From JANOYJ01 sp963792485 (GTDB lineage Bacteria; Pseudomonadota; Alphaproteobacteria; Rhizobiales; Rhizobiaceae), in the NCBI GenBank assembly GCA_963792485.1, contig CAWBWL010000010.1, positions 62,001-126,000 on the forward strand: DNA of 64,000 bases, in the 5' to 3' direction. Position numbers and translations under genes: made by a program. Below, piece by piece: positions 62,833 through 64,000 of this stretch (position 1 is its first letter; the number at the start of each line of letters is the position of its first letter). The notes below the pieces were generated by a model. That model was given only the letters and a program-made list of their open reading frames with translations. It ran no database searches and had not been told where the DNA came from.

Positions 62833-64000
62833 CTACTTGGCCTCTAGTGCGGCTTTCACATTGACAAGCCCAAAGCCAAACTCGACATCGCGGCCCTTTT
62901 TGCCGAGGTCGAGCGCGGATTTGGTGAAAATGCGGTCAATCTCAAATCCGGACTTGTCCGGCTGGCGGCGCATGAGATTGGCGAGCGCGCCGGTGTAGAC
63001 GGCGGTGGCGATGGAGGTTCCGTCAATGAGGTCAAAGCCGCCACCCGGAATGGGCGCCATGACGCCGACGCCGGGGGCGGAGATTTTCACATACGTTCCC
63101 ATATTCGCCATGTTGAACCGGGCGTTCCGCTCGTCAGTCGCGGTCACCGCAATGACGCCCTGATAGGCGGCGGGAAAGGCGGGGGGCGCGGCAGGGCCAT
63201 TGTTTCCTGCGGCGGCGACCAGCAATATGCCGCGCTCAACAGCCGCCTTGCAGGCGTCTTTGAGCAACTCATTGCGCGGGCCGACGAAGCTCATATTGAT
63301 GATCTGGGCGTTTTGTCCGGCGGACCAGTCGAGCGCGGCAAGGATCGCATCAATGTTGGATTTGCCCTGCTCGAAAGCGCGGGCGTGGAGGATATGCGCT
63401 CCGGGAGCAAGCCCCTGAAATCCGTCCTGTCCGGCGATGACGCCGACAATGGATGTTCCGTGCTTTGCATCCTGAATGGGCACATCGGGAAGGGCATTGA
63501 AATCCTCGGCGTCGATGCCGGAGAGGGAGGGATGAGCGGTGTCACGCGCAGTGTCGATGACGGCGATGCGGATGCCGGAGCCGTTCGCGTCGCTTGTGTC
63601 AAAGGCGATGTTGGTGAAGGCGAAGCCCTTGACCGGGTCCGCCTGCTGGACGGTGTAGATGTGGTTTGCTCCAGCATTGCGGGCGCGGCCATCCTGTGAG
63701 AGCTGGGCAAGAACCGAACCCACGGAACGGCCATCGGGAATGCCGAACCGCACGATTGTCGTGCCGAGCAGGAAGGATGTGCGAGAGGAGCGGACCTGAA
63801 GGCCGAGATCAGCCGCAATCTGCTGGACAGCCGCTCCATCGCCTTCGATTGTCACCAGAACTTCATCTGGAACGAAGTCGCCGACTGTTGACAGCGCGGG
63901 CGCTGACGAGCCGGGGAGGGGCGGATTGGCGGGTCCGGGCGGTGTGGCCGCAGCGCCCGCGCCAGGAGTGGCTGGAGTTTCCGGCGTTGCGGTTCCGCCC
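62833..64000 (-). CDS. S8-family serine peptidase (subtilase), N-terminus beyond the window
   Basis: The frame is open to the window edge, giving 388 codons with no start. The visible N-terminal side is a Pro/Ala/Gly/Thr-rich linker (GAAATPPGPANPPLPGSS) and a small inhibitor-I9-like region (FVPDEVLVTIEGDGAAVQQIAADLGL). The catalytic triad follows: Asp in IRIAVIDTARDTAHPSLSG, His in DAKHGTSIVGVIAGQ, Ser in IDGTSIATAVYTGALANLM, with the oxyanion Asn in LLVAAAGNNGPAAPPAFPAAY. Probably exported or surface-held, but the signal region is not visible. Its 3' end meets the palindrome at 62713-62831. Confidence 0.9.
   Translation of the reverse strand, partial: GGTATPETPATPGAGAAATPPGPANPPLPGSSAPALSTVGDFVPDEVLVTIEGDGAAVQQIAADLGLQVRSSRTSFLLGTTIVRFGIPDGRSVGSVLAQLSQDGRARNAGANHIYTVQQADPVKGFAFTNIAFDTSDANGSGIRIAVIDTARDTAHPSLSGIDAEDFNALPDVPIQDAKHGTSIVGVIAGQDGFQGLAPGAHILHARAFEQGKSNIDAILAALDWSAGQNAQIINMSFVGPRNELLKDACKAAVERGILLVAAAGNNGPAAPPAFPAAYQGVIAVTATDERNARFNMANMGTYVKISAPGVGVMAPIPGGGFDLIDGTSIATAVYTGALANLMRRQPDKSGFEIDRIFTKSALDLGKKGRDVEFGFGLVNVKAALEAK

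Overview
The window reads as one stretch of an alphaproteobacterial chromosome of the order Hyphomicrobiales (Rhizobiales). The case rests on gene content: a RirA-type Rrf2 regulator, a receiver-only CpdR, an Omp10-like lipoprotein, homospermidine synthase, an ornithine decarboxylase behind a speF-type leader, an RpoH promoter with a ROSE-type thermometer before a small heat-shock gene, a suhB/ar14-type small RNA, and GC-rich palindromic intergenic elements of the kind common in rhizobia. Genus cannot be fixed from what is here.

Layout. 1-3.2 kb: galU (cut by the window edge), a lytic transglycosylase and a DUF459 SGNH-fold protein. 3.2-10.1 kb: gltB and gltD on the minus strand, with a vapBC toxin-antitoxin pair and its palindromic operator lodged between them. 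10.6-16.2 kb: a lineage-type hypothetical, a MaoC-type dehydratase, a TIM-barrel isomerase plus Gfo/Idh/MocA dehydrogenase pair, an outer-membrane barrel and rirA. 16.4-20.1 kb: threonine aldolase, then a four-gene bufferin operon (DUF2282 precursor, DUF692 modifying enzyme, DUF2063 partner, DoxX). 20.1-33.7 kb: mostly core genes (hsp20, hydrolase, hisN, suhB-type sRNA, N-formylglutamate amidohydrolase, cpdR, tRNA-Val, hemH, omp10, hss, DUF3445, pabB, pepF, a sigma-54 activator). 34-36.6 kb: a DUF882 protein and a paralog of the 10.6 kb hypothetical.

37-46 kb is the accessory core. A VgrG spike gene changes abruptly from GC-rich to AT-rich at its C-terminal tip and is followed by a Tae4-like amidase effector and a probable immunity gene. 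Then comes a second, 5'-truncated VgrG piece that repeats about 345 bp of the core nearly identically and carries a different GC-rich tip. Behind it lie a DUF4123 adaptor, a GH24-type lysozyme and periplasmic proteins, several of them frameshifted, and an IS630-type insertion. I read this as a tip-plus-effector swap that displaced an older VgrG tip/adaptor/lysozyme module, which is now decaying.

46.4-64 kb returns to chromosomal genes: KDPG aldolase, an N-acetylmuramidase, trhO, DUF533, a thioredoxin-fold protein, a TauE exporter, a possible CtrA-driven small RNA, GNAT enzymes, a PfpI-family gene flanked by a relic of its neighbour, a NicO/DUF1007 metal-transport operon, HU, a LysR regulator, the speF-leader ornithine decarboxylase, and a complete znuA-znuCB-zur zinc locus with Zur boxes. 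A subtilase gene runs off the end. Two copies of a 90-bp palindromic element with 27-bp arms bracket the PfpI/NicO/DUF1007 block.

Four otherwise normal genes (gltB, pepF, the ornithine decarboxylase and one DUF1007 gene) each carry a single extra base that breaks the frame. This pattern looks more like consensus error than biology and should be settled before any of them is called a pseudogene.
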